Position numbers and translations under genes: made by a program. Under the pieces are notes generated by a model that had not been told where the DNA came from, ran no database searches, and saw only the letters and a list, made by a program, of their open reading frames with translations. A stretch of 64,000 nt of DNA from Odoribacter sp. AF15-53 (lineage in GTDB: Bacteria; Bacteroidota; Bacteroidia; Bacteroidales; Marinifilaceae): the NCBI RefSeq assembly GCF_003479425.1, contig NZ_QUHC01000001.1:434001-498000 (forward strand), given 5' to 3'. The stretch's first letter is position 1, and each line of letters begins with the position of its first letter. Shown piece by piece: positions 53,814 to 63,800 of the stretch.

Positions 53814-54782
53814 TTATTTTTCTCCAATGTAATGTAAATCAATACCATGTTGAGCGAATATTTTTATCAGATAATCGCATTTTTCTTTGATAAGCGGATA
53901 TTTCGTGTATAGAGAATTCGTCTCTAATTCGCTTTTGCTTTGTGTGAAGATAAAGTTAATGTAACAGGTTAGGTCTTCATTTTCACTGAAGGGGGTATAC
54001 TTTTTACTGAATGAATTATAGTTTCCTTCCAGAAATCCAAGTTTGTATGTGTCTTCCGGGTTTGTCCAAGAGTTTTCATAAGAGTATGGACTGGTGATGT
54101 CCGGATGTGATGAATGAACCAGAGAAAAGGAACAGAACGTGTTTATGATATCTGTACTTGGTAACTGAGCTATATTTTCATCCGTGGGGAAAAGTAAGAA
54201 ATTAATAAATGTACGATTAATAGCTAATTTCATCCTTTTTCGGTACGTAGGAATTGAAATACGAGAAGCAAACTCTTTATCAACACGAGGAAGCGTGACA
54301 TGATCCAAGCCTTGAATAATGATTCCTAATTTACAATTCTGAGAATATGCCATCGTGTCCAACAGAGGTTCATATTTGTCTTCCGGATATAACATTCCTG
54401 CTAAAAGAATTTTTGATGGGAGCAATGTTTTTTTGATAGAGTCCGGATATAAATCGATAAAATCTTCTTTTAAAAATCGGACGGCGGCACGGATTCCTTC
54501 TTCGTCAGCCCATTGCGTAATCTTGTAATTTAATTCTTTGCTTGCCGTGAAGTTGTAATTTAAATCGGGCAAGGTAAATTTGTACAGAACATTAATATCA
54601 TAATCTTTGGACCAAGCTACGATTTGTTTATCAAAATCATGATTACCTTGTGGGATGTCGAAACGAGTTTCACTTTTTTCAGAGATACTAACATCGTCTT
54701 CATTATTGCATGAGTAGGCAAAGAATAGTAGGGTGAATCCAAAGCTTAGATTGATAATTGTTTTTATATTAATCTTTTTCAT
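53814..54782 (-). CDS. zinc-metallopeptidase-like lipoprotein lacking HExxH
   Basis: 322 residues. Lipoprotein signal ending in FFAYSC. The mature part resembles the SusD-linked putative zinc-binding metallopeptidases (PF15890-like): FDKQIVAWSKDYDINVLYKFTLPDLNYNF, LLPSKILLAGMLYP, and a late SENEDLTCYINFIFTQSKSE. At the place of the HEFAH zinc motif the sequence reads FINFLLFPTDE (Ile193-Leu197), so the catalytic His and Glu are missing. Probably a ligand-binding pseudo-enzyme. Last gene of the SusC/SusD operon. The family call is inference. Confidence 0.6.
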   Translation of the reverse strand: MKKINIKTIINLSFGFTLLFFAYSCNNEDDVSISEKSETRFDIPQGNHDFDKQIVAWSKDYDINVLYKFTLPDLNYNFTASKELNYKITQWADEEGIRAAVRFLKEDFIDLYPDSIKKTLLPSKILLAGMLYPEDKYEPLLDTMAYSQNCKLGIIIQGLDHVTLPRVDKEFASRISIPTYRKRMKLAINRTFINFLLFPTDENIAQLPSTDIINTFCSFSLVHSSHPDITSPYSYENSWTNPEDTYKLGFLEGNYNSFSKKYTPFSENEDLTCYINFIFTQSKSELETNSLYTKYPLIKEKCDYLIKIFAQHGIDLHYIGEK

Positions 54783-54792
54783 AATCTGTATT

Positions 54793-56304
54793 TTAGTTTA
54801 AACTAGGATTATTTTTCTTGTGTTCTTGCATAATTGGTAAAACCCATCTTGGAGATTCCGTTTCTAACTGAATCGTGTATTCGTCACCCGGAACGGTAGA
54901 TTCATCAATATTGTGAGAGAAGCCTTTCATTCCGTAGCGACGTAAATCGAACCAACGCATACTTTCGATACAAAACTCACGTCGGCGTTCTTCCCGGCAT
55001 TTCTCAAGAATGGTGTTTGCATCATTGTTGAACATACTTGTCGTCCAGCTTTGAGTAGCGTAATTACGGATACGTTTTTCCCGAATTTTATTTAGGTCAT
55101 CTATGGCGTTAGTCAGATACTCGTTTTTTCCCGCTTTAGCTAGTTGGATGTAGGCTTCGGCACGGTTTAGGTATACTTCACTCAAGCGCAAGCAGGAACC
55201 AAACGGGAAAGGAGAGCCGATAAGGCCAACTTTTGAGCTTTTGCGTCTACCGTCTCTTGGACATAAATAACCGTTTAATCGCTGGTCATTGCTTTGGAAA
55301 CATGAGATTAAGGCCGTTGAAGCTTGGAATGCTTCGGACATCCAAGAGGAATTCATTAAAGCATTTTCGTTTGATGTGGAGTAGAAGAATAAAATCTCAG
55401 AATTATCTACTTTAAAAAAGAACGGAAATGTATAAGAGTTCAAGAAATTCAATTGTGTCGGATAGTTTACTGTAGTCATATTGAAAATGGGGAGTTTTCC
55501 CCCATAAAAATCGATTAATGCAGAGGTATGTTCTTTTACTTTTTCCCAATTCTCCATGAACAGATAGTAACGGCTAGCAAGTAGATGTGCGGCATTGATT
55601 CCGATCCGGTATTTCGAACCTTTGGCCTCTATTTTTGTTAAGCAGGCGATGCCTTCTTCGATATCTTTGATGATTCTATCATAGACTACCGAAACATTGC
55701 TGCAGGGAACGTTGGTGGGTGCAATTTCGCTTGTTAGTTTTAGAGGGATTCCTTTGGAGTTTCCATGAGGGGCATTGGGTGCGTTATATGGGTAAGCATA
55801 TAAATTTATTAAATTGAAATAGTAGAAGGAACGTAATACTAAAGCTTCTCCTCTTACCCGGGTTTTGATGTTTTCTTCTCCAGTAACTTCGTCAATTAAA
55901 TCAAGTACAACGTTACATCCGGCGATGAGTTTGTAGAAAGCTTTATAGGAATCTAGTTCGATTTTTCTATTTGCTTTTGACATGATTTCTTTACAATCAT
56001 CAAACATGGTTGTATTATCACTACTTCCTCGACCTCCCCATAGATAGATATAACTGAATACTTCGGTTTGGTTTTGTGTGTTTGTTGAAGTCGTCATATA
56101 TTGTTCCACGTCATCGTCCAGTAGAAAAAGGTAGGGCATTAGGGATATTGCACTTCTAGGGTATCCTTCGTATGCGAGTAGTTGGTCCAAATCCTCGATG
56201 GAAGAAGGAATGACTTCGTCTTGTGAAGATTCCTCCAAAAAATCATTACATGAGGATAAACTGATCACGGTAACTAATAGTATGTATTGTATAATGTTTT
56301 TCAT
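54793..56304 (-). CDS. RagB/SusD-family nutrient uptake lipoprotein
   Basis: 503 residues. Lipoprotein signal ending in ISLSSC, then NDFLEESSQDEVIPSSIEDLDQLLAYEGYP. Helical TPR-like core with RGEALVLRSFYYFNLINLYAYPYN and YDRIIKDIEEGIACLTKIEAKG; the C-terminus has DLNKIREKRIRNYATQSW and ECREERRREFCIESMRWFDLRRYGMKGF, all typical of SusD. Pairs with the SusC gene 12 bp upstream. Ligand unknown; no carbohydrate-active enzyme is seen in the window. Confidence 0.93.
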   Translation of the reverse strand: MKNIIQYILLVTVISLSSCNDFLEESSQDEVIPSSIEDLDQLLAYEGYPRSAISLMPYLFLLDDDVEQYMTTSTNTQNQTEVFSYIYLWGGRGSSDNTTMFDDCKEIMSKANRKIELDSYKAFYKLIAGCNVVLDLIDEVTGEENIKTRVRGEALVLRSFYYFNLINLYAYPYNAPNAPHGNSKGIPLKLTSEIAPTNVPCSNVSVVYDRIIKDIEEGIACLTKIEAKGSKYRIGINAAHLLASRYYLFMENWEKVKEHTSALIDFYGGKLPIFNMTTVNYPTQLNFLNSYTFPFFFKVDNSEILFFYSTSNENALMNSSWMSEAFQASTALISCFQSNDQRLNGYLCPRDGRRKSSKVGLIGSPFPFGSCLRLSEVYLNRAEAYIQLAKAGKNEYLTNAIDDLNKIREKRIRNYATQSWTTSMFNNDANTILEKCREERRREFCIESMRWFDLRRYGMKGFSHNIDESTVPGDEYTIQLETESPRWVLPIMQEHKKNNPSLN

Positions 56305-56316
56305 ATCTGTTAATGT

Positions 56317-59300
56317 TTAAAAACCTAGACTGATGCTTAATGAAAATTTGCGTTGGCGATCGACAACTGGAATGATTTTGTTGGCATTTGAGCTTAGAGT
56401 TTCCGGGTCTTGTTTTCCTAATCCTTTACTTTTTATGATGAAAGGATCTGTGACCGTCAAACCGAATACCAAACTACTTAAACCTGTTTTTTCCAGTTGT
56501 TTTCTAGAGAATGCGTAGGCCACATTTATATTATTACAACGCAGATGATTGGCTTTGACAACCCGATAATCAGAAAGATTGTACATTGTATAACGATATG
56601 TTGCGTTATAATTGTCTATAGATAGGGAATTATCCGGTAGATAGTTTTTCAAATCTTCGTCTTTTGCTAATAAAGCTGGAATGTTCGTGTACTTTTCGTC
56701 TCCGGGATTGCGCCAACGTTTGGCTAATATGTTGCTGGCATTTTTTTCCGGATTCGGGATTGTAAGAGCTCCGGCTCCGTTGGATGAGGTGGAACTTCGC
56801 ATGAATGGGTTTAAGCGTTTGTGATGACCGAGTTGGATGTTAAATGTTGCGCCCAGAGTAAATTGTTTGTACCTGAATGAAGTTGACAAACCTCCACTGA
56901 ATATCGGATCTTTTACGCCGCTATATACCATGTATTCCAATAAAGAGCCGGATACGGGTGTTAGGGTTCCGGGAGTTTCGTCGATGATTGCGAATTTTGG
57001 ACGTCCTTCATTAGATAGACCAATGTAAGGAAATGACCAGAAACTACCTAATGCGTAACCGTCGACAATTACACTTCCGTTCGTAATTTTTTCAAGGTTT
57101 GGAATATCCACATTATCTTTTATTTTATTTCGGTTGAAGCTGGTCGTGGCACTAATACTCCAACGTAAGTCTTTATGCTGTAACGGGACAACGGTTACGG
57201 CCAAATCGTACCCCTTGTTAATAACAGTTCCGTTATTGATGCTCATGCTTGTTGTTCCGTTTTCAGTTGGAATCGCTACGGGAGAGATGACATCGGTCGT
57301 TTTTTTGTAATAATATTCAACTGTTCCAAACAAACGATTGCCAAACAAAGAAATGTCAATTCCTAGGTTTAGGTTACCGGTTTTTTCCCATTTTAGGTCT
57401 TTGTTAGCGAATTGTTTGATCGCTAAGAATTGTTCTCCAGTTAGGACGTCCGGGGCAATGTTGAATTGAGCTATGATGTCGGGGCCCACGTTTGAAGCCG
57501 CTGTTCCTTGGTAACCGTACGATCCTCTGAATGTAAGTGCGTTTAGCCAACCAAATTGACGGAAGAAATTTTCCTGTCCAATTTCCCAGCGGATACCGGC
57601 TGACCAAGTGGGATTGAAACGATTATTCGTGTTTTCCCCAAATCGGTTGGATGCATCGTTACGTAGGTTGAACGAGAAACTGTATTTGGTACTGAACGTG
57701 TATCCTAGAATAGCATAAAAAGACATGTTATTTTCGACCCTGTCGATAATGGATGTCGAATGGCGTTCGGAAAAATCAGGCGTGGTCAAATCAATAATAT
57801 TGGAATTCGGGTATATTTTTCTCACGTATTCGATAATACCTTGCGTTGAGTAGTTATAATCAATACTTTTTCCCCGATCGGGCATGTAACCGTATTCCAA
57901 GCCTTTTTGTCCGGTATACGTGTTACTTCTTATTTCGTTTCCGAGGACAATATTTATGGCATGTACCCCATCTTTACCAAACGTTTTACCGTAATTTAAT
58001 TGATTTCGGAAGGTATAACTTTGTTGTTCTGTAAAATTATAATTTAGAATACCACCATAAGGTAGGGCAGAAGCTAGTGCCAACCAAGCATCTTTTTCAC
58101 TGGTCACGAGTTCGCCATAATTAGCACCTCTGATTTTTGATACGGCATAAGAATGATCATCGGCCCATAAATTTGCCGTGGTTGTTGTTTTAGAGAAAGC
58201 TCCCGTCATTTCCCATTTTAGTTCTGGGAGAATGTTCCAAATAATGTTTCCTTGCACGTCGAAGTTTGTATTTTTATTCTCGTTGCCGGTATGTTTCAAT
58301 TCATTGAGAAAATTGTAACGAATATCTCGTTTAATTATTTTCGTACTGTTGTTTTCTGTATATTTGAATTCCGGGGTTGTTTCATTTGTTAAGTACCATT
58401 CGTCAGAAGCTAATATACGGCTAGTACTGAGTGCGTAATCTTCGGGATTTACTCCTGTGTAATAAGCGTTCGTGATGGATTGATTTGCAGAGAATTTTAA
58501 GTATGTTCTTAGATTTTCCCGTAATTTGGTGTCCACGTTCAAAGTTACCGTTTTTCTTTTCTGGTCGTTTCCCTTGTAGCTGTTAAGAGAGTTATTATAC
58601 CCAACAGAACCGTAAAAGTTTAATTTTTCGTTCCCTCCGCTTAAACTTAACGTGTAGTTTTGACTGATAGCGTTTCGGGCAAGAATATCGAACCAGTCCG
58701 TATTTCTTTTTTCCATACTGGTTACCTGATGGTTGAATTCCTCGTTGGAGATTTTTTTGGTGATTAATTGTTGGTAAAGACCTTCGTAACCGATATTTTC
58801 CGGGAACTGAGAAAAAGGAAGACCTGATTCGATAATTTCTTTGGATAATTCAATTCTTTCTGAAGAATTCATTCTATCAGTTTGGGCATAAGTACGTTTC
58901 GGGGTAATTGATATATCACTTCGGAAATTCACACTGATACGTCCTTGAGTGTTTGTCCCTCTTTTGGTAGTTATTACAATTACTCCGTTGGCTGCTCGTA
59001 CTCCATAAATGGCAGCAGCAGAGGCATCTTTCAGAAAAGTAATGCTTTCAATGTCATCCGGGTTTACGCCAGATATGCTACTTCCTGATATACTAGTCAT
59101 GGCACTGGACATATCACCTGAACTGAGAATGTCATTCAGTTGCTGTCCTTCGAAGGGAAGTGGTTCTTCGCGAATCATACCGTCAACGACCCATATCGGT
59201 GAAGCGTTTCCCACGATGGTTGAAGTCCCGCGAACTCTTACTTGAGCAGCGGTTCCGATCATCCCGGAAGGAATGGTGATGCTGACTCCGGGGATAAGTC

Positions 59301-59766
59301 CCTGTAAAGCCATGTCGAGGCGGTTTACCCCGGCAATTCGGATGTCATCGCCTTTCACTGTATAGGTAGAACCGACTACTTCGTGACGTTTAAGTCTTTG
59401 GTAACCGGTAACAACCACTTCTTCCAAATCCTGATTTTTTTCTTCAAGAACTATTTTGTAGAATATTTTTTTCTTCTCAATGGTAACTTCTTGGGTTTTC
59501 ATCCCAACAAAAGAGAAAACAAGCGTGGAATTTTCGGGAATTGTTATTGTGAATTCTCCTTTTGCATTAGTAAGTACACCGATTTTATTGTCACTTTTTA
59601 ATGTTACACTGGCTGAAGGTAATGTCATACCTGTAACATCGGTTACACAACCGGATACGGTAACTTGATTTTTTTGGGCAAGTAGGTTATCCGGGATTAT
59701 AAATAATAATACGAGCAAAACTCCATTTATTATGGTGTGTTTTATATGTTGTATATTGTTTTTCAT
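56317..59766 (-). CDS. SusC/RagA TonB-linked outer membrane protein
   Basis: 1149 residues. Signal peptide (IINGVLLVLLFIIPDNLLAQ), carboxypeptidase-regulatory-like domain (about 35-105; GCVTDVTGMTLPSASVTLKS), plug starting at LEEVVVTGYQRLKRHEVVGSTYTV, with SITFLKDASAAAIYGVRAANGVIVIT, and a large barrel. No STN domain, so it is not tied to a FecR system. Followed by SusD. Close in sequence to the upstream SusC at 60.9 kb (shared SERxxLSKEIIE and SQNYxLxxxxG stretches), so the two are tandem paralogues. Confidence 0.94.
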   Translation of the reverse strand: MKNNIQHIKHTIINGVLLVLLFIIPDNLLAQKNQVTVSGCVTDVTGMTLPSASVTLKSDNKIGVLTNAKGEFTITIPENSTLVFSFVGMKTQEVTIEKKKIFYKIVLEEKNQDLEEVVVTGYQRLKRHEVVGSTYTVKGDDIRIAGVNRLDMALQGLIPGVSITIPSGMIGTAAQVRVRGTSTIVGNASPIWVVDGMIREEPLPFEGQQLNDILSSGDMSSAMTSISGSSISGVNPDDIESITFLKDASAAAIYGVRAANGVIVITTKRGTNTQGRISVNFRSDISITPKRTYAQTDRMNSSERIELSKEIIESGLPFSQFPENIGYEGLYQQLITKKISNEEFNHQVTSMEKRNTDWFDILARNAISQNYTLSLSGGNEKLNFYGSVGYNNSLNSYKGNDQKRKTVTLNVDTKLRENLRTYLKFSANQSITNAYYTGVNPEDYALSTSRILASDEWYLTNETTPEFKYTENNSTKIIKRDIRYNFLNELKHTGNENKNTNFDVQGNIIWNILPELKWEMTGAFSKTTTTANLWADDHSYAVSKIRGANYGELVTSEKDAWLALASALPYGGILNYNFTEQQSYTFRNQLNYGKTFGKDGVHAINIVLGNEIRSNTYTGQKGLEYGYMPDRGKSIDYNYSTQGIIEYVRKIYPNSNIIDLTTPDFSERHSTSIIDRVENNMSFYAILGYTFSTKYSFSFNLRNDASNRFGENTNNRFNPTWSAGIRWEIGQENFFRQFGWLNALTFRGSYGYQGTAASNVGPDIIAQFNIAPDVLTGEQFLAIKQFANKDLKWEKTGNLNLGIDISLFGNRLFGTVEYYYKKTTDVISPVAIPTENGTTSMSINNGTVINKGYDLAVTVVPLQHKDLRWSISATTSFNRNKIKDNVDIPNLEKITNGSVIVDGYALGSFWSFPYIGLSNEGRPKFAIIDETPGTLTPVSGSLLEYMVYSGVKDPIFSGGLSTSFRYKQFTLGATFNIQLGHHKRLNPFMRSSTSSNGAGALTIPNPEKNASNILAKRWRNPGDEKYTNIPALLAKDEDLKNYLPDNSLSIDNYNATYRYTMYNLSDYRVVKANHLRCNNINVAYAFSRKQLEKTGLSSLVFGLTVTDPFIIKSKGLGKQDPETLSSNANKIIPVVDRQRKFSLSISLGF

Positions 59767-59778
59767 GTGGAATTTATA

Positions 59779-60825
59779 TTAGTAGTTAAAATCGGTGGAA
59801 GCTTTGATGTCCAATGTGATAGACCCTTGAGGACCGGGAACAAGTGAATTTATCCGGATCACGTGTGGCCTTTTTTGTTGAGTAGATTGGTCTTCGGGCC
59901 AATTCGTGTATCGACATTCGATAAATATGTAAATTCCGTAAACGACCGGGGCTTCCGACGTAGTAGAAGAAGTTTGTGCGTATTTTAGTAAATCAGTAGT
60001 AAGGTTGTAATCTTCAAAAGGACTTCTTGAAATAGCTTTAAGAAGATAGGGAAATTGAATACTCATTTTAGAATTTTCTCCAACAGGGATTTGTTCTATA
60101 AGAGGGATTGAATAAGGCTTGAATATTTCAGCGTATTCTGCTTGCGAGAGGTAGGAATACCAGCTTGTTGTGTAATAATTGGAACCAACAAGGGGGATAA
60201 ATCTTTGGTTTTGTTCGTAAGTAGGAACTACGCCTTCTTCTCCCCAGAAATAGCATAGACTGATTTCTAATAATTCGTCCATATTCATTTGGCGAACCTC
60301 TTTCAGGGTGTAACTTTTTCCGGTAGTGATATTTAAGAATCCTCCGTATTCTTTGTTATCTTGTGCACCTAAAGTAACCGTGTAACTCTTTAATTCTTCA
60401 GCTACAAGAATAGAGATCGTTTTACTTCTTAATTGTTTCGGGGTATTGTTATCTTGACAAATGACCTGAAAGTTGTACGTCTGGTAGGCTTGTCCCCCGT
60501 CGGCCATATAATCGTTTGCCTTGAAACGGTACGAATAGCTGGATTTATTTTGAAGTTGGGAGGAATCTTGTGTTAAGGGAAAACTGGGAAGATTCGTGCT
60601 AACTTTATCTTTAATGGTTACTTCCTGTAAAATACCTTTCTGGGCATTACATTCTACTTCAATATTGACTTCCTCTCCTGGTGCAATGATGATTGAATCG
60701 CGGACAACTCCGTTTAGTTTTACCGTGATCTCCGGGCGGGGCGGGAGGTCATGTAACTCCTTGATACAACTTTGACATATCGGGAGGAGTAAACAGATGA
60801 TGAATAAATACGTGTTAGTTCTCAT
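59779..60825 (-). CDS. lipoprotein of unknown function between two SusC genes
   Basis: 348 residues. Signal ends in LLLPICQSC, with either Cys of this stretch as lipidation site. The N-terminal part looks like a beta-sandwich (PRPEITVKLNGVVRDSIIIAPGEEVNIEVECNAQ), followed by strands and a long C-terminal portion rich in Tyr (YYTTSWYSYLSQAEY, VVYGIYIFIECRYTNWPED). No known family identified. It occupies the place where SusD would be expected for the first SusC, so it may be a partner of that receptor. The gap to the SusC at 60890 is 64 bp. Confidence 0.65.
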   Translation of the reverse strand: MRTNTYLFIICLLLPICQSCIKELHDLPPRPEITVKLNGVVRDSIIIAPGEEVNIEVECNAQKGILQEVTIKDKVSTNLPSFPLTQDSSQLQNKSSYSYRFKANDYMADGGQAYQTYNFQVICQDNNTPKQLRSKTISILVAEELKSYTVTLGAQDNKEYGGFLNITTGKSYTLKEVRQMNMDELLEISLCYFWGEEGVVPTYEQNQRFIPLVGSNYYTTSWYSYLSQAEYAEIFKPYSIPLIEQIPVGENSKMSIQFPYLLKAISRSPFEDYNLTTDLLKYAQTSSTTSEAPVVYGIYIFIECRYTNWPEDQSTQQKRPHVIRINSLVPGPQGSITLDIKASTDFNY

Positions 60826-60889
60826 AAAATTGGTTTTAAGATTAAATTAATGGTTTGATAATTTCTGTTTTTTGTTTATAATTAAATTG

Positions 60890-63800
60890 TTAAAAGATTA
60901 TTTCTATTCCCAATGAGTAGTTTTTAGGTCCGCTCATTGTCGGAGTGTAGTAGTCTGCATCGGATGTTGAGATTTCTGGGTCTTGTTGTTTTAATTTTCG
61001 ATTCTTAATAATGAATGGATTCGTGATCGTGAAACTTAAATTTAAGTCAGCAATTCGTGCTAGTGTTGTATGGTAGCTTAACGATATCCGGTTACAACGG
61101 ATATGACTGGCGGATACGACTCTAGCGTTGCTTCTGTTATATAGAGAGTAGCGGTATATATCGCCATAACTGTTTATTGATAGTGAATTATCGGGCAGAT
61201 AACAAGAAACATCTTCATCCTTGTTTTGTAAAGAAGGGATGTTAGTTGCTTTTTCGTCTCCCGCTTGTTTCCAACGATATAGTAATTCTCGGGAGGCATT
61301 CATTTCCGGTCTGGGAATGGCCATCATTCCATCTCTTGAACTTGATATAAAAGGATTTAAACGCTTGTAATGCCCCGCTTGATAATTGAAAATAGCATTT
61401 AATGTGATTCGTTTGTAACGGATATTGGTTTGAATTCCTCCGAATAAACGAGGTTCACTGCATCCACTGTACATGAGATATTCCAGAAGAGAGTCAGGGA
61501 CTTTTTGTGATACTCCATTGGGTTGATCCATCGTGGCGAATAGGGGACTTCCGTTTGTCGGGGATAATCCGATAAACGGGAATGACCAGAATGCGGATAT
61601 GGGGAAACGATCGACAATTGCCGAACCATTCGTGAAATGTTCTAATGTTTGTTGATCAGCATCGCTTCGATCTAATATATCTTTGGTGTGTCCGGCTGTG
61701 AAACGGATTCTCCATTCCCAAAGATTTGTTTGTACGGGAATAGCTTCAATTTCTAATTCGTAACCTTGATTATCAAGAGTTCCGCTATTGATGAACATTT
61801 TTTGAAATCCATTTTCTATTGGAATTTCTTTTTCTACAACAATATCACTTATTTTTTTCTTGTAGAGATCAAAAGATATGTTCAGCCGGTTTTGGAATAA
61901 GGAAAAATCAGTTCCGATATTCAAAGAAGTTGTTTTTTCCCATTTTAAGTCTGGATTCGAAAGCTGGTCTAATTGTAGTTGTTCTTCATTCGTGATCAAA
62001 TCTTTGGAAACATAGCTGACTAATGTATTCGGGGATATGTTGGAAACAACGTTACCTTGGTGACCATAAGAGGTGCGTAATGTAATTTCGTTAATCCATT
62101 TTTGACGGGGAAGCCATTTTTCTTGGTGCAAGTCCCATCTAAAACCTGTGGACCATACCGGATAAAATCGGTTATTTGTGTTTTTACCAAATCGGTTAGA
62201 AGCATCATTACGAATGTTAAGTGTAAATGTGTATAGAGAATTGAACGTGTATCCCAGTGTCCCGTAAAGTGAAAATACGTTTTCAACCCGATCGATTAGG
62301 TGCATTTCATGATCTTTCAAAGAATAATTTTGGGGTTCTCTAGGATAAATACCTGGGAAATTGTTTCGGATGTATTGGAATCGTTTTTCTTGTGATGAAT
62401 AGTTGTATTCCGATATTTTATTGGGAGTGTATCCTAATTCGATACCAGTTTCGCCCGTGTATTTGTTTTGACGGATTTCAATGCCCAAAGTCATGCTGAA
62501 AGCATGAAGTTGTTTTTTACCGAATAGACAGCGATAATTGGCTTGACCTTTTAACGTGTAAGCTTCGTGTGTCATGTTCGAGTAATCTAAGAGACCGCCT
62601 TCTAAAAGTGGGGATAAATATTTTAGAAATGGAAATTCTTCAGAGGATTGTAGTACACCATAATCAGCTCCTCGTAATAAAGCAATATTCCAGGAATACT
62701 CATCGGCCCAAAGTTTACTCCGACTTCTTTCAGAGGACCATGCGGAAGTAAAATTGATACTTAAATTGGATAATATTTGCCATGTCAACTGGGCATTGAG
62801 GTGAATATTTGTGGCATGATTATTATTACCTGTGTGTTGTAACTCATGTAACAGGTTAAAATGAACCGGTTTTTGTACGATTTTGCTTGTGTTGTCCATA
62901 ATGTAATTTAAAATCGAGCCTTTCCCTTTTTGATAAAATTGGGAAGGACCGATCGCTCTGCTCGTATTTAATGCATATTGTTCCGGGTTTATGCTCATGT
63001 AATAGCCATCGGTTTTTATGTCACTTCCTGAAAGGTACAAGGTTAATTTTATGTTGTTGGAGGGAATGATATTGAAATTTAACATCCCGGTGAATGTTTG
63101 TCTATCATTCCCTTTAAAGGCATTACGTTCATCTCGATACCCCAAAGAGGCGTAGTAAGATATATTTTTTTTTCCGGAGGTAATATTTAAATGATAATTT
63201 TGGCTGATAGCAGTTCTTCCTAGAATTTTGAACCAGTTGGTGTTTTGTTTTTCTAGCTGGGAGACTTGTTTATTGAATTCCGGATAACTGATTTTTTTTG
63301 AGATCATATCCCGGTATATAGCTTCATAACCGATGTCCTGCGGCATATCGGGTAAGGCTATCCCGGCTTCTATTATTTCTTTAGACAGGTTGACTCGTTC
63401 GGTTGAATTCATCACATTTGTATTCCTGTAGCTTGGAACGGGTGAAAAAGTAATATCACTTCGAAACGTTATTTTTTGATTGTTGATGTTCCCTTGTTTG
63501 GTTGTAATCACAATAACTCCGTTAGTAGCTCTGATACCATAGATTGCCGTTGCTGAAACATCTTTTAACAAGGTGATACTTGCGATGTCATCCACGTTAA
63601 TACCAGAGAGATTGTTTCCCATAATGCTGGCTCGGGTGGCGTTAGCTAGATTCCCGTTATTTAGAAGATCGTATAACGTGTTCTGATCAAATGCCCATGC
63701 GTTTTCCCGGATGATACCGTCTACTACTACGAGAGGTTCCGGGTTGCCGACCACTGTGGAGGCTCCCCGTATTTTCATATGTCCTGTTGAACCGATGTTT